Shown: positions 1-7,900, numbered from the stretch's first letter. The stretch: DNA of 10,317 nucleotides from Isohypsibius dastychi (GCA_034696485.1 JAQIWT010001563.1:1-10317), one strand, 5' to 3'. Notes: generated by a model from the letters alone, not told the origin. Made by a program: numbers and translations.

Positions 1-41
1 TTTAAAATTTAGCAGTTCTACATTGATCCGTGTGCTCTTAC

Positions 42-417
42 GGAAAATACTGCCCACGATAAGCCAGAAAATCCTCCACCATGTACTAAGAATAAAACTG
101 GTCCAACAGATCCTTTCTGATATACGTTGAAAGTGTTTCGCCCCACAACCACGGCCTGTTTCGAGTCGAAATATTCTTGCCAGCTTGTCGAATTAAACTT
201 CCGGTAACTGCGTGAGCTTCCCGTGGTATTGGCAACTGGAGGTCTGAGCCTACACATAAAAAACGGCGTAAACTCTCAGCTGGATGTAATAGGGTATTTC
301 TTTTTTCCTTGTTGTCACTTGTCAGTTAGTAATTAAAGGATACTTCTCGATCTCGACTTACTTTTGAAATAATAGATCACACTGTCCCGCATTCTGTATC
401 ATCATTTTCCGGTCCAT
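42..417 (-). CDS. PPME1: Protein phosphatase methylesterase 1, exons 1-2 (5' end, runs off left edge)
   Basis: PPME1 is an alpha/beta-hydrolase that removes the methyl ester from the C-terminal Leu of the PP2A catalytic subunit. Exon 1 (417-362) starts at an ATG and encodes MDRKMMIQNAGQCDLLFQ plus two bases. Intron 1 (361-250, 112 nt) runs from GTAAGT to GTGTAG. Exon 2 (249-42) continues in frame (AA|G = Lys). Recognisable blocks are SWQEYFDS, then NTFNVY.KGS.GPVL, the oxyanion-hole segment HGGGFSGLSWAVF, and a donor TCC|GTAAGAG at 41. These match the human N-terminus (PWSQYFES, HGGGHSALSWAVF) to about residue 96. The Leu-Arg-Pro-Pro before the conserved part also resembles the human N-terminal tail, which supports this start. 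The nucleophile Ser (GHSMGG block) would lie in the next exon, outside the window. Identity and start are inferred by comparison with the remembered family sequence; the reading frame and splice sites are seen directly. Confidence 0.9.
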
Positions 418-1396
418 TCTAATAATACGAGCCAAGCAAGAAAGCAGATGTTAATCGTTTTCAAGTAATCCGGGGAATGGTGAAAACACATCCAAACGAA
501 TCCTACTGCATGAGATATTAATCGAGCAAAATAACAAATGAAAACGAAAATGCGAAAGTGGAAATTCTACCTCGAAGACGTCCAAACGATCAGATGTTCA
601 AGTTGCCTGAAACGAATTATTATACGATATTGTTTCTGTTTTTTCAAAACAATTCAAGACACGCTAAAAGGTAAATACATAACGGAAAATTACGGATCAT
701 CACCGAAACAGAAGATGTTTTGTTTATGTTTTCGTTTGTTTATAAATATCACAGGCGTCGGAATCGTATCTCGTAAGCATCACGTCCACCCCCCCCCCCC
801 GACTGACTTCTGCATTGGTTTTTGGAGCTGGTGGTCATCTCATGATTTCAATGCAAGTCGAAAAAGGTCACTTTATGCCGGCTGACCAGCAAACTACTTG
901 CGATTAAATTGTAAGAAAATGCGATTAGTTTGATCATTCCTTGAATTCATTGGGGATTTCAATAAGGTCGCTCTTTAGAAAGCTTCGGGTTTACCTGCCT
1001 GATTGTTCGGTGGCTTCACGAGATGTCATTCATTATCATTACTAGTACCCGAGAAAACCAAAGTTTTGAGAAATTCTGAGAACTTTCAGTTTCGAGATTT
1101 TGAAATTTGAAAACTTGGTATCCTGCACGGGACTCAGATTGTGAAATCCATCTCTGAAGCCTCCATACTAGTTCCCATTTTTGTGACAACACTTTTTAGT
1201 TCAACAAACAGTTAAGAAACAAAGCAAAGTAATGAATGATGCACTTGAACAAGATAGCAATCCATGCAAACAAAAAATTCAACAGGAAATGAATTAAGCA
1301 CAAAATATGCTGGTGACATCTCTCACTAAACTTTTCAAGACAATCTCCATCACAAACTTGCAGAATGAAGGAAAGGAATGAACACTCATACAATCA
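418..1396. other. Region upstream of PPME1, no supportable gene
   Basis: About 980 nt between the PPME1 start and the stop codon of the next minus-strand exon. It should hold the PPME1 promoter and the 3' UTR of the neighbour, but I see no convincing TATA box or AATAAA on the minus strand. The plus-strand open frame at 538-885 crosses a C12 tract and has atypical composition. The hydrophobic minus-strand frame at 1196-1393 begins with TTG just past a stop codon. I take both as chance. Confidence 0.5.
789..800 (-). repeat. C12 homopolymer (G12 on minus strand)
   Basis: Twelve consecutive C on the plus strand, flanked by CCA on the left and GACTGAC on the right. It is one of three G/C homopolymer tracts in an otherwise AT-rich window, and the only one with its G-rich strand on minus. 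Confidence 0.9.
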
Positions 1397-1750
1397 TTAC
1401 TTCCGGCGCGCAGTCTGGATTTCTTTTTGAGCATATCGACCAACCGACATCGTTCTCCGATACTTCTCAACTTCCGGTGCTTTGAAATTGGTCTTAATCA
1501 TCAGTGGAATTTCGAAAATTGGACGCAGTATATCATCCACACTTTTTCCAGCCGATTTGTTGCTGTAAATACTTGGTGTATTTATCCATGGACACCAAAG
1601 TACTGATACAAAGATCCGGCGCTGCGAACTTATGTTATTGTTCACCAGGGAGATATCTGTTCGCAACGAAGACACGTTGAGGTACGGCGGCAGCACTGTT
1701 GCAGCAGAAGCGCGGCGATTAAGGAACCGGGGGTCTTGATTGAGAAACTT
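1397..1750 (-). CDS. Terminal exon of an unrecognised gene
   Basis: A 117-codon open frame ends at TAA (1399-1397). There is no early in-frame ATG; the first Met lies well inside, before IKTNF. The codon directly upstream of the frame is TAG, part of an acceptor TTTATTAG|AAG at 1751, so this reads as a 3' exon entered in phase 0. The protein begins KFLNQDPRFLNRR, has a Pro/Val stretch (ATVLPPYLNV), an aromatic segment with two Trp (VLWCPWINTP) and a basic tail ending QTARRK. I see no signal peptide, convincing membrane span or catalytic motif, and I do not recognise the family. The upstream exon was not found. The gene lies tail-to-head with PPME1 on the same strand, about 980 nt away. Confidence 0.5.
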   Translation of the reverse strand, partial: KFLNQDPRFLNRRASAATVLPPYLNVSSLRTDISLVNNNISSQRRIFVSVLWCPWINTPSIYSNKSAGKSVDDILRPIFEIPLMIKTNFKAPEVEKYRRTMSVGRYAQKEIQTARRK

Positions 1751-2469
1751 CTAATAAAGTTATCCAAACTGCGTGAGTGTGAACCAAGCTGGTGAATTAC
1801 TATCTGGAATGAATTTCGGTGATGCTACACCATGTTTCCGGTTTCAAGAAAAGCTCGCTCAAAAGCCGGCAAGAGCTGATGTTTGTACTAATTACTCTCC
1901 ACACACAGGCTCTTGTTTTAACTCAAGGTTGGTATCAATTGCAAAGTACCGGTTTTCATGTTATTGATGGTGTTTATCTAGGTGACCGGCAAAAAAGATT
2001 CGACGTTACAACTGTGGGAGCCTTCACTACAGAATTCCACACCAAGGCAGACCACGGTCTTCTTGGATTTTCGTCATTGCAAAGAAGCACTTTGGGGCGC
2101 AAAAACCGGAGGTTGCGGCATGAAGCTAGCGTCGATTACAGTATAGCGCGAACTATTGGGAAAATATATTCAGCGTATTCGCCAAAATTATAACCACCAG
2201 CATTGATAGTTAAAGTTTCATACCGTACTTGAGTACCTTAATAAGTATGGCATTTTCTTAATTATCGGCACCGCTTCGTTAGGTCGAAGCGCGAGAAAAA
2301 GGCGGTCATATATATTGTGGGAAAAAAGAACTATTAGCGAACAGTAGCATCAAAAAGGTCAGAGAAGTATGAACAAGAGCTGGGATTAATAAAACTGCGA
2401 ATAGTGCATGCTTAATCCATTTCGAAACAGACTTCGTATAAAATAAGAAAATGGTGAACAAATCAAAGA
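1751..2469. other. Non-coding or unresolved stretch
   Basis: About 720 nt between two minus-strand gene ends. It should hold the missing upstream exon(s) of the 1397-1750 gene and the 3' UTR of the 2470-3172 gene. A plus-strand frame is open from about 1819 to 2193 (124 codons) without a recognisable motif or good flanking splice sites. A minus-strand frame of 28 codons near 2090-2175 is equally unconvincing. A plus-strand AATAAA at 2388-2393 has no coding frame that needs it. Confidence 0.4.
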
Positions 2470-3172
2470 CTAAAATCGTGATTCTTCTTTCTTGATTAGA
2501 AACTCCTTCGACTCCTGTTTGACATGTTCCAAACACGAGCAATATCCATCAGCAGTACAGGTACTACAGCACATCGGTTTGCTGGTTAACGCTGGAGAAC
2601 TGAGCAGCCCGTAACCCAAATGTTTGACAGCGACAACGATATTAAACTCGACATTCTCGGTCAAGGGAAAGCGTCCAGATGACATTCTCTCAGAAAGCAT
2701 GGCTGGGTATTCTAACCACAATATCTTGGATACAATCGTGTACTCTAGAATTCGTAACCCCAAACCACTAGCACTGTTGATGTGCTTGAACCCGCAGTTA
2801 CTACGATGAAGAACTCTGTAAAAATCGACTGATATCGTATGGTGGTACATGATTCCAACTAAATGGCTATGTTTACCTCACTCCCCAGTCAAATATAACG
2901 GAAGACGCATCTGGAAAAAATGGTATCAATCGAATGTTGAGATAAGTCCGACTCTTCCTGTTAATATGGAGTTGCCATTTGTCTTGCTTTCTTGGATCGC
3001 TGCGACTGATGAGATCTGATACCAACAAGTTGGTACCGTTGTCAAAATACAACTGCTCCTCGCTGGTCTTCCACAACAGCGAAAATACCTCAAGGCTAGG
3101 GTCACGCACGACTAAATGCCATCTTTCTAATGCAGATTCTAGGTTCAGCTGATCCAACTGAGTCTCAACCAT
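2470..3172 (-). CDS. Two-exon gene, putative MATH/TRAF-like domain protein with Cys-rich tail
   Basis: Exon 1 (3172-2877) starts at ATG (MVETQLDQLN). A 61-nt intron (2876-2816) runs from AG|GTAAAC to TTTTTACAG, and exon 2 (2815-2470) ends in TAG, giving 213 residues. The phase joins cleanly (AG|A = Arg99). Residues 1-20 look helical. About 50-165 alternate in short hydrophobic strands: DKWQLHINRKS, TYLNIRLIPFF, SSVIFDWGVRVL, CGFKHI, then RFPLTENVEFNIVVAVKHL. The order W-x-L, L-x-I-x-L, V-x-F-D-x-x-V, a (W/C)GF-like turn and a final D/E-x-V-x-F-x-V strand recalls a MATH domain, but this is pattern reading without a search. The tail (about 180-195) has five Cys (CCSTC, CSC). An alternative start is an upstream exon, since TCTAG|AATCCC at about 3196 is a possible acceptor. 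The gene model is more secure than the fold. Confidence 0.6.
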
Positions 3173-3669
3173 TTTGGAATCAGTCAAGTAGACGGGATTC
3201 TAGACGACAAGAATATTTTAAAAGAAGTGCTTTCTTTCGATGCTGGTACGGTAGGCTGTTTGAAAATTGAAACGCGACGATGCATGTTCAGTTACAAGTT
3301 TGGTAGCATACGTATTATGGATTTCTTTCTCTGTCTAACTTGTAAAGCGAAGCGGCGTCCAGCAGTGTTGAAATTGCGAAATTGAATTGGGGGGGGGGGG
3401 GGAGGGGGGGTTGAATCTACCAGTGATTTCTGGTTACCTTCGTTTTTTTCTGGTGATCTTAAGCGGAAAAACTGAAAACTTTCTGGAAAGAACTTAGTGC
3501 TGTAGAAGTTTGAGAAATTTTCTATCCTTTGAGGTCGAAACCTGCGTTTTAGAGACGAATACTCGCAGTCGGTAGAGGAAAAACGGTAATTCCTGCATTT
3601 TTGCAATATTATTTTGGAAATCGTTAATGTGTTTGTTCCGGTAGTTGCATCTTTCCTTCTTCCAATCAG
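3173..3669. other. Divergent intergenic region with G tract
   Basis: About 500 nt between the minus-strand gene start (3172) and a plus-strand exon (3670). Minus-strand open frames at 3292-3606 and 3494-3700 read through or beside the G tract and show Pro runs created by it, so I do not accept them. Any first exon of the plus-strand gene is unidentified. Confidence 0.4.
3389..3410 (+). repeat. G14-A-G7 tract
   Basis: Fourteen G (3389-3402), one A, then seven G (3404-3410). It has the same interrupted form as the tract at 4324-4339. It could form a G-quadruplex on the plus strand; this is inference from composition. Confidence 0.9.
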
Positions 3670-3793
3670 ATATTATTTGTTCAAGTGCAAAATGAACCAC
3701 GACGGTCCATTTGTCGGGGCATATGCTCTTGGAGTAGTCGGAGCAGTAACGATGGAGGAAAGACTGGTCTTCCTACTGCCATGGGAATTTGGG
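3670..3793 (+). CDS. Candidate internal exon (a) of a plus-strand gene
   Basis: The exon is bounded by a good polypyrimidine acceptor (CTTTCCTTCTTCCAATCAG|A) and a donor GGG|GTATGT. At 124 nt it is open in two frames. The frame entered after one base reads YYLFKCKMNHDGPF and later VFLLPWEFG, and ends in phase 0. It would join exon 4629-4798 in the frame I favour there. The phase-0 frame (ILFVQVQNEPRR, with C-x3-C-S-W) also joins that exon in its other open frame, which stops at 4783. Sequence alone does not decide between them. I recognise no family. The splice sites are the main support. Confidence 0.35.
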
Positions 3794-4024
3794 GTATGTT
3801 TAGCCGCATTATGTGGTATGGTACGGTATCTTTAAAACACACTGTTAGTTGCCTTTCTTCGATGTTTTAGAGGTGGTTCGCAACTGAGAGAAGTATACAG
3901 AAACAAAAGTCGGAACCTGAACGAGTTTGTTGGGTTTGGCGTTTTTTTTTTTTTTGGGTATGAGACTTTTTCACAGTTGGTCATTAAAATTATTTAATAT
4001 TCCAATATTCTTTTTAATATTCCA

Positions 4025-4172
4025 ATTAAAACCAGTTCCGTGTTTTTCCGCGGCATCCAAATGTTGCTTGAGGTGATTTGCTGATCATGACACATGTGAC
4101 GTCTTAAATTGGTGATGTTGCGGCTTTTCTTTACCGGAACTTCGATTTTAAATTCTTAAAATTTGTGGTGCA
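4025..4172 (+). repeat. Diverged direct repeat, copy 1
   Basis: It shares ordered blocks with 5061-5204: ATTAAAACCAGTTCCGTGTT, then TTGAGGTGATT, ATGACA.ATGTGACGT, AATTGGTGATGTT, CGGCTTTT, and ACC before CGATTTTAAA. The unit is about 145 nt with small indels and lies 1,036 nt from the second copy. It has no coding frame and no terminal inverted repeat that I can see. Confidence 0.85.
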
Positions 4173-4323
4173 GGCTAGAATCAGCTCAAGGTGCTCTGAA
4201 GATCTCATTCTCAATCCTTATTCCGTTTTTTGTTTTGTATCTATACTGACGTAGTCTGGAAGAAGGGTTGTTGTGGTTCCTGTGTGGGGGATTAGAATAG
4301 AGTTGCCCATTTATTTCACTGAA

Positions 4324-4339
4324 GGGGGGGGGGAGGGGG
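4324..4339 (+). repeat. G10-A-G5 tract
   Basis: Ten G, one A, five G. It is a shorter version of the 3389-3410 tract, with unrelated flanks (ACTGAA before, TACCGTGG after), so the likeness is in the tract itself and not a larger duplication. Confidence 0.9.
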
Positions 4340-4628
4340 TACCGTGGCGAGAGAGGGTTATATTATCTCTGCGCCACTGGGTGTTCGGCAGTTCTCACAA
4401 GCAAACGTTCACAACCCGCAGATTTCAAAACGGAAAAGTGCAAACTGCAGGGAGTTTTTCACTGAATTTTACCTGACTAGTCAGTTCAGTCAATGCAGAT
4501 TTGATGCAGGGATTGCTGGGATTCATCCTTGGAAAGTGCTTTTTTCTTAGATACTATTCCTGCTGTTCCTTTCACAGGGATATTTTAATGGTTTTGTGCC
4601 GTGTGTCAGTCAGATTGTTATGTTGTAG

Positions 4629-4798
4629 GGCGATCTTCGATATACCACGGAGATATGCTCACCCGATTTCCGGATACATTTCCCCAATGGGGCTCCAATG
4701 ACACAATGGTGGATGACCCTTCAGAAGCGACGCAACAAAAAATTCCTACTCACTCTCCGCAACCAGCTGAATATTCGTGTTGAAGTGATGGAAGTACT
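4629..4798 (+). CDS. Candidate internal exon (b), possible beta-rich (MATH-like) segment
   Basis: The acceptor is TTATGTTGTAG|GGC and the donor is ACT|GTAAGT. The frame starting GGC-GAT is open for 56 codons up to the donor, with TAA falling inside the donor itself. It reads GDLRYTTEICSPDFRIHFPN, then a WWMTLQKRRNKKFLLTLRN segment, and ends NIRVEVMEV. Its order (aromatic, basic, then L-x-L-x strands) parallels residues 50-98 of the 2470-3172 protein. It ends in phase 2 (CT), which fits entry into the 5992 segment (CT|A = Leu). A second frame through the same exon (VGRSSIYHGDM, later TMVDDPSEATQQ) is also open until TGA at 4783, so the coding frame is unproven. Confidence 0.4.
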
Positions 4799-5977
4799 GT
4801 AAGTGTCACCTGCTGCTTGCTTTGACTTTTGATTGGTTTTTGCTGGTTCGCTCTGAAACCACTCTTCGAAAAACGTGAATATTGTGGAGTTTAATATGAA
4901 CGTATATTTTATCTTTTTTCTCTTCAAAATTTCGAAGTTCTGGACAGACATCAAATTTTGGGCCAACAGCAATTATTCAGGTCATCTGTCCAACTTGTAA
5001 TGATTATTAGGTTTGTAAAGACGTGTTGAGATGACTTTTTAACATTCAAAATAATTTCCTATTAAAACCAGTTCCGTGTTTTTCCCCAGCAGCCCGAATG
5101 GTGCTTGAGGTGATTCCCAATTATGACAGATGTGACGTGTTTTGAATTGGTGATGTTTTACGGCTTTTTTACCGATTTTAAAATCCTTAAATGCGTAGTG
5201 CACGATTTCGGAGGTGGAATGAAACTGCTATGCTGTCAAGTAAAATTCGCCTTTTAAGGTATTTATTCATTCCAGTTCGCAAAGTGGAGGTTTGAGGTGT
5301 AGGTTGGAAAAAGGTTTTTCCTGTCTGGAGCCAGTTTTAAATTCTTTAATCAACCTACTTTCACTTTCAAGTCACGCAAGATCGCGTCCTCCCAAATGTT
5401 TAATTATTGTTATTTGAAATTGCGAATATTAGTACTCGTGGTGTATATTTTTGGAGGTCGAATGAAATTTCTTTGTTTTCATGCGGAATGCGTTGTTTTG
5501 CGGCAATTGTTCTCATTTCGTCTCGTCGAAGAAAATTCTGCCGTTTCCAAATTGTAAGGCCAACAAATTTTTTTTTTGATCTTTTGTGACAAATAATTTT
5601 TATCTGAGGTCTGGAAAAATTATCTGTGGTTCCTATTGTGGAAATTTTACGGGTTAAATTCGCGTGGCGTGGTAGTGTTCTCCCACGTTTTTTATTTTCT
5701 TATTTTGGGGACCGTTTATCTCTGCATTTTAGAAATATTTTTGTCCGAACGGTTTCTTTTCAAAGAAATTTTCACTGGAATTATTTCGGTTGTTAACGGT
5801 TTGAAAATGGATGAGGGAAATTTTCTTATTAGATTGATACATTGAGGCAAGAAATGTAAATAGTAGTCCATGTGCGATGCTAATGTTGCGCATACAATAT
5901 GTTGGACGCGATATTAAAATGATAACTTCTGACGGGTGGAATGCTCACTTTTCATCTCAATAATATCCCCATGTGGC
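4799..5977 (+). other. Candidate intron with repeat copy 2; no gene seen
   Basis: About 1.2 kb of AT-rich sequence. Open frames at 5407-5589 and 5636-5845 are Phe/Ile-rich and lack splice context. Weak echoes of the repeat family continue beyond copy 2: GGAGGTGGAATGAAA (5211) against GGAGGTCGAATGAAA (about 5454), and GTCTGGAA...TGTGGTTCCT near 4255 against a similar run near 5610. Confidence 0.4.
5061..5204 (+). repeat. Diverged direct repeat, copy 2
   Basis: Second copy of the 4025-4172 unit, in the same orientation. Similarity probably begins earlier, around GAGATGACTTTTTAAC (5028), which resembles GAGACTTTTTCACA at 3962. Differences are spread along the unit, which suggests an old duplication or an interspersed family, not a recent tandem copy. 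Confidence 0.85.
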
Positions 5978-6653
5978 ATGCTCGAATATAGACTTCCGTT
6001 TGTATCACAAGAAAGATCTACCGGTAGCCGGTCACGCATTCAAATCAGGTTCGCGCCAAATCTGGTCTAGTTTCAATTTGAAAAAAGAGCGCTTGATGGG
6101 AGAGAAGATCAGCGTGAGCCCCTGCTTTCTTGCACTTGTCATTTATCGGCAAGTTTGATTTGTTATTTTTTCCACTGATTTGATATCTTATCATTTGCGA
6201 ACCGGATGTGATTAGGAATTATCCTTCAGGATGGAGCTGGGAGTTGATGATTCTACCTTAGCCTGATTTTACATCATTTAAAAACGGGAATTTCAGACAG
6301 AAGATTTCTTGGAAAATACTTGACTCGAATTATTTCTTTTCAGATTTCAATCTTATGTGCCCGATGTTGAAGGCGATCTGCATCTGGAATACGATGACAC
6401 GATTCATCGAGGCCCAAGAGCAGTAATAAACGCTCTCTTTAACAGGCGTCGTTTGAATCGCCTAAATGCCGTGAGCCGAATCGACATTAAAGTTCACGTT
6501 CGTCTGATTGTCCCACCAGCTTATCCGCCTGTTTATCATTATAATCCACCGGCTCAACCTCATTACCAAGAAAATCAGAACTTTCCTCCGGATCACTATT
6601 ATCATCCAGGAGAAATGATGATTGATGAGGATGATGATGATGATGAAAATTGA
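5978..6653 (+). CDS. 3' end of plus-strand gene: PPxY motifs and acidic tail
   Basis: The terminal exon 6344-6653 follows a strong acceptor (TTATTTCTTTTCAG|A), ends in TGA, and has AATAAA 31 nt later. The preceding segment ends ATCAG|GTTCGC at 6048 and joins in frame (AG|A = Arg). It could begin at ATG 5978 (MLEYRLPFVSQERSTG), giving about 127 residues, or be an internal exon entered at ATATAG|A (5992), which continues exon 4629-4798 in phase. The intron is 295 nt. The protein runs FQSYVPDVEGDLHLEYDD, a basic helix (ALFNRRRLNRLN), a strand pair (IDIKVHVRLIVPP), two adjacent WW-ligand motifs (PPAY and PPVY, 6513-6536), a Pro/Tyr/His/Asn-rich stretch and a DEDDDDDEN end. The strand pattern recalls the end of a MATH domain, but I do not firmly recognise the family. 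The terminal exon is well supported; the rest is less so. Confidence 0.6.
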
Positions 6654-6683
6654 ATTTTTTCTAACTTGATTGAATTTTTTTGA

Positions 6684-6689
6684 AATAAA
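6684..6689 (+). promoter_or_regulatory. Poly(A) signal AATAAA
   Basis: A canonical hexamer 31 nt after the TGA of the 6344-6653 exon, followed by GT/T-rich sequence (GTTTTGGTCATATTTTGTG). The position suits cleavage a little downstream and a very short 3' UTR. Confidence 0.7.
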
Positions 6690-7442
6690 CGTTTTGGTCA
6701 TATTTTGTGATTGAAGCAGCAATGGAAAAACCTAAAAATAACCATTTGGACTTTTATGATCGATTTTTCCTTGTGATTGAAAAGTTTTACTGCATTTTTC
6801 ACGCTTCTGCAGATTTTGCGTATTTTTTGCTGTTTTTTGCTTTCGCTTATTGTACGTATTTGCCATGTTTTGTTTATTTAGATTTTGAGTGTGATTGTGT
6901 TTTTATTCATTTTTTTACCGATTTTTGAGGAGATCTTCTCGCAGCTTTTCGTCACCAAGAAAAATTGAATTTTCTTGGTGATGATTTTCATCCTGTCCAT
7001 TATAAAAATTTCAAATGACATGGCACAGTGGCCTCACGAGTTTTGGCAAGAGAACCCTATCGATTCGGTTTTTTACTGCATTAATGCGTTGAACAAAAAA
7101 CAATTCAAGTTAAAATCTGAAATAAGTTGCTACTGAAATAAGATTAAAAAAAATTCCATGTAAAAATAAAGTCTTAACCTTGGAACTCAAACCATCAATT
7201 TGTAGCCAGAAACTGGACGTAGTGTTTGTACATTGGGCCATAAATCTTGCTGACCAGTGAAAATGTTGGCTCAGTTTGGCCTCAAACGTTCTATTTTCGA
7301 CCGACTAGTTGAGTTCAGTTAGCTCGCTTCAATAAGCCCCAACATTTTTCCGTTTCCATTTATTGTTGGTTATTTATTATTATATGTATGATATTTACTG
7401 TGTTATCTTTCTATTATTTTATTAGCCTGTTCTGTATTTCAG
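6690..7442. other. Intergenic or intronic stretch, one hairpin
   Basis: About 750 nt after the poly(A) signal. The open frame 6707-6928 (Phe/Tyr/Cys-rich, over 20 Phe in 73 codons) follows directly from T-rich composition and is not accepted as a gene. The only structured element is the hairpin at 6949-6984. Confidence 0.45.
6949..6984. repeat. Inverted repeat, 15-bp stem with 6-nt loop
   Basis: The left arm TCGTCACCAAGAAAA and right arm TTTTCTTGGTGATGA pair along 15 bp with a single G.T wobble, around the loop ATTGAA (6964-6969). It lies 260 nt past a poly(A) signal. The stem is too short for a typical microRNA precursor. It might be a degraded MITE end pair or chance, but perfection over 12 consecutive bp is unusual. 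Confidence 0.85.
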
Positions 7443-7532
7443 GCCTTTCACGCTCAGCGCACAATTCACAAGTCAGACCGGGGAGTGCCCTGTTCAATAT
7501 GCCGGAAACAGAAATTCGTCCACAGTCGACAG
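7443..7532 (+). CDS. Candidate internal exon, 90 nt, product unknown
   Basis: The acceptor TTCTGTATTTCAG|G and donor CAG|GTGAGA are both close to consensus, and the length is an exact multiple of three. All three frames are open across it, so the frame cannot be fixed. In phase 0 it reads AFHAQRTIHKSD..., with a C-x2-C pair (PCSICRKQKF) and His residues that hint at a zinc knuckle. The other frames give PFTLSAQFTSQTGECP and LSRSAHNSQVRPGS. No partner exon was found on either side within the window, so the gene may extend over long introns. Confidence 0.4.
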
Positions 7533-7792
7533 GTGAGAAAATTTCAAAAACTGTTCCACTTATTCAATCGGTTGTGTTGTGTTTGAATTAATATTTTCTC
7601 AACTTGTTGGCTTTTTAAAAATGTAAAATACACGACTTGCGGAAATTCATAGTCGACCGCTCTCCGCAGACAACTTTTTCTGCCAGCAAGACGTTGAACT
7701 TTTTTCCTGTTTTATAACTTTTTGCTTTATTTTAAGAGTTTATTCAGTTTTCATATTTTTAATCATACAGTGATTCTCACGCCTTCACATTT

Positions 7793-7849
7793 GAGTTCCG
7801 GTTGGTCGGTCTACTTTGTGGACTGCGGGTTCGATCCCCGCGCGGTTCT
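7793..7849 (+). other. tRNA-like fragment with T-arm and Pol III B box
   Basis: A perfect 5-bp T stem with 7-nt loop sits at 7825-7841 (GCGGG-TTCGATC-CCCGC) and contains the B-box match GGTTCGATCC. Just before it, 7809-7823 folds as GTCTAC-TTT-GTGGAC, and GGTTGGTCGG (7799-7808) resembles a D loop. The acceptor strand expected to pair with GCGGTTC is absent, the variable region is missing and spacing is too short, so it is not an intact tRNA. It could be a tRNA pseudogene or the head of a tRNA-derived SINE. Confidence 0.5.
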
Positions 7850-7894
7850 GTGTGAAATTGGTTGTGAAATTTTGGTGTAGTATTTCTTAAGTAT

Positions 7895-7900
7895 TTTATT
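7895..7900 (-). promoter_or_regulatory. Poly(A) signal (minus strand)
   Basis: TTTATT on the plus strand, AATAAA on minus, 135 nt past the TAG at 8035. A second hexamer lies at 7924-7929. Both would serve the minus-strand terminal exon 8035-8229. Confidence 0.4.

Larger units (their letters stand above)
3794..4628 (+). other. Candidate intron carrying T14, repeat copy 1 and a G tract
   Basis: About 835 nt with no believable coding frame. It holds a T14 run (3942-3955), the first copy of a diverged repeat (4025-4172) and a G10-A-G5 tract (4324-4339). If exons 3670-3793 and 4629-4798 belong together, this is the intron between them. Confidence 0.4.

Noticed and set aside
538-885. 115-codon plus-strand open frame
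   Set aside because: It crosses the C12 tract, has odd Cys/Phe/Arg-rich composition, and lacks splice sites or a poly(A) signal.
1196-1393. Hydrophobic 65-codon minus-strand frame, possible membrane protein
   Set aside because: It starts with TTG just past the stop codon of the 1397-1750 exon, and its Leu/Phe content follows from T-rich sequence; more likely 3' UTR.
1819-2193. 124-codon plus-strand frame
   Set aside because: There is no recognisable motif, no good acceptor or donor at its limits, and it lies where a minus-strand intron or UTR is expected.
3292-3606. Minus-strand frame with a polyproline run
   Set aside because: The prolines are only the G tract read on the other strand, and there are no splice sites or family resemblance.
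5407-5845. Two short plus-strand frames
   Set aside because: They are Phe/Ile/Leu-rich, AT-driven, and have no splice context.
6707-6928. Phe-rich plus-strand frame after the poly(A) signal
   Set aside because: Extreme Phe/Tyr content reflects T-rich DNA, and it lies beyond the end of the gene.
7793-7849. Intact tRNA gene (a TTT anticodon is possible in the 7-nt loop)
   Set aside because: The acceptor stem cannot form, there is no variable loop, and position 33 is C instead of T.
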